Of a stretch of DNA of 64,000 nt, positions 61,700-64,000 are shown one piece after another; the first letter of the stretch is position 1; every line of letters starts with the position of its first letter. The position numbers and the translations under genes are program-made. The stretch lies in contig CM046330.1 in assembly GCA_025403435.1 (NCBI GenBank), positions 28,674,860 to 28,738,859 on the forward strand. The letters are read 5' to 3'. The DNA is from Artocarpus heterophyllus. Taxonomy: Eukaryota > Streptophyta > Magnoliopsida > Rosales > Moraceae. Below the pieces are notes generated by a model. That model did not search any database. It was not told the origin of the DNA and saw only the letters and a program-made list of their open reading frames with translations.

Positions 61700-63665
61700 T
61701 GTGACACCCGTTATTCTCCTAACGGGTATTGAGGTAATTAAATTAATTTTTAATGTATAAAAAAAATTGCTTCATTTAAATTTATTTTATAATATTTATT
61801 TTTATCTATTTTTAAATTTTCTAAAATTCTCCTATATTTATTTAGTATGATTACTAAAAAGCCTTAGAACTTCTAATAAATCTCAAAAATGTCATATTGG
61901 CATTATGTGTGTTAAAGTCTTTAGATGAGACATAAGGATATCTTTTCCAACTACTCTTGACCCTCATTTTCTTTATTTCCTCCGTGACATGCTTCAACAT
62001 GTCTCCTCTATAATTGTTTCTATCACTTCTTTTCAAAGACTTCATCTTTTCTTCCTTTCTCTTCCACGGTTCCCACACTCTTCTTCATATTTCTTTGCTG
62101 AAGCAAAATACTTAGAGAACTTCTTCAAGGCAGCCATAAAAATCAGCCACCATCACCTCCATTTGAGCAAGAATTTCAGTCATACCGAAGTAAAGGAACC
62201 TGTTTTGAAGCCATTTCAAGCTTCCAACTAACCATAATCCGAGGTTAGAATCTTATGAACAAATTTAGTCTTTCATTTATAAATTTTCTTTTATACTAAA
62301 GGATTATTCAAATTTGCGTTCTTAAACCTAAGTATATGTTTGTTGCTATTTTGGAGCATATGTATGAAGTCTAAGTGTATATGCCCTAGACAGAAAATTT
62401 ATATTGTTAAACTTTGTAATACCTCTATGGGCAGTGGTTATTTCTTGAAATTCTAAGATTAAATTAAAATAAATTTTATGAATGTAGTTGTATGTTGTGC
62501 TTTAGTTTTAATTGTCCTTATGCACGCCTTAGGATCAAGGGAGTATGGAGCTAACGTTAATTGATTCCAGGATTAAGAGACTGTTGATAAGCTTAAAAGG
62601 TAGGGATTCTATTACTCATCTTTTGTGAGGTTTTTATAGAATTAAAATTGATTGTTTTGCCGCAATATATATATATCTATGTTGAACTGATATTATATGA
62701 GTATCACATATGAAACTATGACATGGACTCGTCTTGTATTGTACGGCGAGGAACATAATGAATTGACACATGTTATAAATTGAGAAGCATGGTTAGGAAA
62801 ACTCACTCTATTGATAATGATTCAATATAGAGAAATTATGAGACATGAAGAGGGCGACGGTTACGTCCTTGGGCATGAATACCCAAAAAGGTAAAATAGG
62901 GGGAAGGTGATGACGCTTCCTTGGGTTGAAAGTCCCAGAACACACTGTACAGGAATCGATTTGGTGAGGACTCGGGGCTTGATGTCCCCTCACCGGAACA
63001 CCCTTGGAATGTTTATAGGGTGATCAAGTGCGCCCATTTGGGTTTCGATGAGTTGAGTGATACTCAATTTAACATGGATACCTAGGAACAATGATGATTG
63101 ATAATATTTGTATAAATGTGTAATTATGACACTTGGTAACGATTAACTACGGTATCCATAAGATGTGATCATAATAAACCTCATAATCTGGAATATGATG
63201 TAACTTACTAACCATGCAGATTTTAATGTGGTAATGATAAAGGTGAGTAATGGCTTTCTCTACTGAGCATAGTGTTGCTCATACCCTTATGTTTATATCT
63301 TTTCAGGACTCACTAAGTGTGAGGTGGCTACGAGAAATATAGTTGAGGAAGTGATGTAGCTATATTACATTGGGACTGCTTCAATTGTTGAGAATGTTCT
63401 TCATGATAATGTAAGCATCAATTGTTACTTTCTGTGACTGTATTATAATGTGTTGAGGGTTAAAATGATGATGACAACAGTTTATATTATTAAATTTAAG
63501 GTGCTACATTAAGACTGTGGTTTATTTGTCGTTTATATTTTTATTTTTGAGTTGAGAGTTTTCATTTAAGTCCCGGGCAAATTTTAATCTTTAAGGTTTT
63601 ACTTTTATTATTTATTTTTATTTTATCTCATTAAAAACTGTTAACCCCCATATAGGGGCGTTACA
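61700..63665 (+). repeat. 3' LTR (1966 bp)
   Basis: Same length as the 5' LTR, differing at 62804 (C), 63313 (C) and 63513 (G). The near-identity implies a recent insertion. Confidence 0.96.
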
Positions 63666-63670
63666 TAATT
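63666..63670. repeat. Right target-site duplication TAATT
   Basis: Matches 55365-55369 exactly. Confidence 0.92.
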
Positions 63671-64000
63671 CCACCATTCCATGGTCGGAGCAGATGACAA
63701 GGTCTCATTAGGAAGCAAAGATTGGGTCTTCGTCGCCGGCCTTTGTCTCACGACGGCAGTGGTTTGCACTCTAGCATAGAAGAGGGATAGTGTAGAACTA
63801 TGGAAGAGTGCTCATGCTGAAGAGATCCAAATATCGATAGCACAATTGTCGGATCTAGCACCTCTCTAACAACTCCCCCTCCACCCCATGCCTCGTCATT
63901 CCTACCTACGATGGTGGTCAAGTCCTTACATGATCTCACCACCTACCCAACTCCCTGACCGCCACCCCATTCTATGATTTCACGTCCATTCTCAACCCCC
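63671..64000. other. Flanking DNA, GC-richer, repeated on the other side of the element
   Basis: AGATTGGGTCTTCGTCG... and GGCAGTGGTTT here resemble AGATTCGGTCTTCATCG... and GGCAGTGGTTT at 55268-55315 upstream of the element. The element therefore seems to have landed in a locally repeated sequence. No gene was supported; the minus-strand frame at 63748-63942 is weak. Confidence 0.4.

Larger units (their letters stand above)
55370..63665 (+). mobile_element. Non-autonomous LTR retrotransposon carrying a NABP-like gene and a LOG gene
   Basis: The complete 8296-bp element has two 1966-bp LTRs (TGTGACACCC...GGGCGTTACA), a TAATT target duplication, a primer site seven bases after the first LTR and a purine tract before the second. 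The motif TTCGAGGACGAAATTTC before the purine tract, the TGTGACACCC start and the TTTGGTATCAGAGCCTAGG primer region are, in my experience, the style of Tekay/Del chromoviruses (Ty3/gypsy). The 4364-bp internal region has no recognisable gag, protease, RT, RNase H or integrase. It encodes two intact, intronless ORFs on the sense strand: a viral-type zinc-finger protein (58931-59452) and a LOG-type protein (60095-60745). It must have moved with proteins from an autonomous relative. Confidence 0.93.

Overview
The window is nuclear DNA of a flowering plant, most likely a eudicot. It is AT-rich, has spliced GT-AG genes and is packed with plant-type LTR retrotransposons, LINEs and small inverted-repeat elements. 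One host gene is certain: a 21-exon homologue of EMBRYONIC FLOWER 2 (EMF2), the VEFS-box/zinc-finger subunit of Polycomb Repressive Complex 2, at about 31.5-51 kb on the plus strand. No rRNA, tRNA or CRISPR array was found.

Region by region. 1-6.7 kb: a decayed Ty1/copia element on the minus strand (copia-1, copy A), cut by the window edge, with a 2.2-kb LTR that carries internal tandem duplications. 7-12.2 kb: two degenerate Ty3-like LTRs in opposite orientation and part of a second copia family (copia-2). 12.2-25.3 kb: a scrambled nest. A second copia-1 element had inserted into the 3' LTR of copia-2. A later inversion of about 9 kb, with breakpoints in short CGGC-palindrome repeats, split both elements. 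The AATAG target duplication, now seen as CTATT at one end and AATAG at the other, records this history. 25.3-31.5 kb: mostly non-coding, with an orphan terminal-exon-like fragment, a 780-bp GGGCC-rich hAT-like element and the EMF2 upstream region.

31.5-51 kb: EMF2. Its second intron holds two LINE fragments in tandem, and later introns hold minus-strand LINE tails and MITE-like elements. A 219-bp in-frame open segment with splice-like borders lies between exons 9 and 10 and may be an unrecognised cassette exon.

55.4-63.7 kb: the most remarkable object is an 8296-bp LTR retrotransposon with two 1966-bp LTRs that differ at only three positions, a TAATT target duplication, a tRNA-Met-type primer site and a Tekay/Del-like end motif. 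I recognise no gag or pol inside it. Instead it carries two intact intronless ORFs. One is a 173-aa Cys4 zinc-finger protein resembling the nucleic-acid-binding (cysteine-rich) proteins of carlaviruses and relatives. The other is a 216-aa LONELY GUY (LOG) cytokinin-activating-enzyme homologue that lacks the usual catalytic arginine region and ends in an LxLxL (EAR-type) motif. A recently mobile, non-autonomous retroelement carrying a virus-like nucleic-acid-binding protein and a cytokinin-pathway protein is the candidate new system. The two proteins would presumably be expressed from the element's own leader or LTR, while mobility would depend on a related autonomous element.
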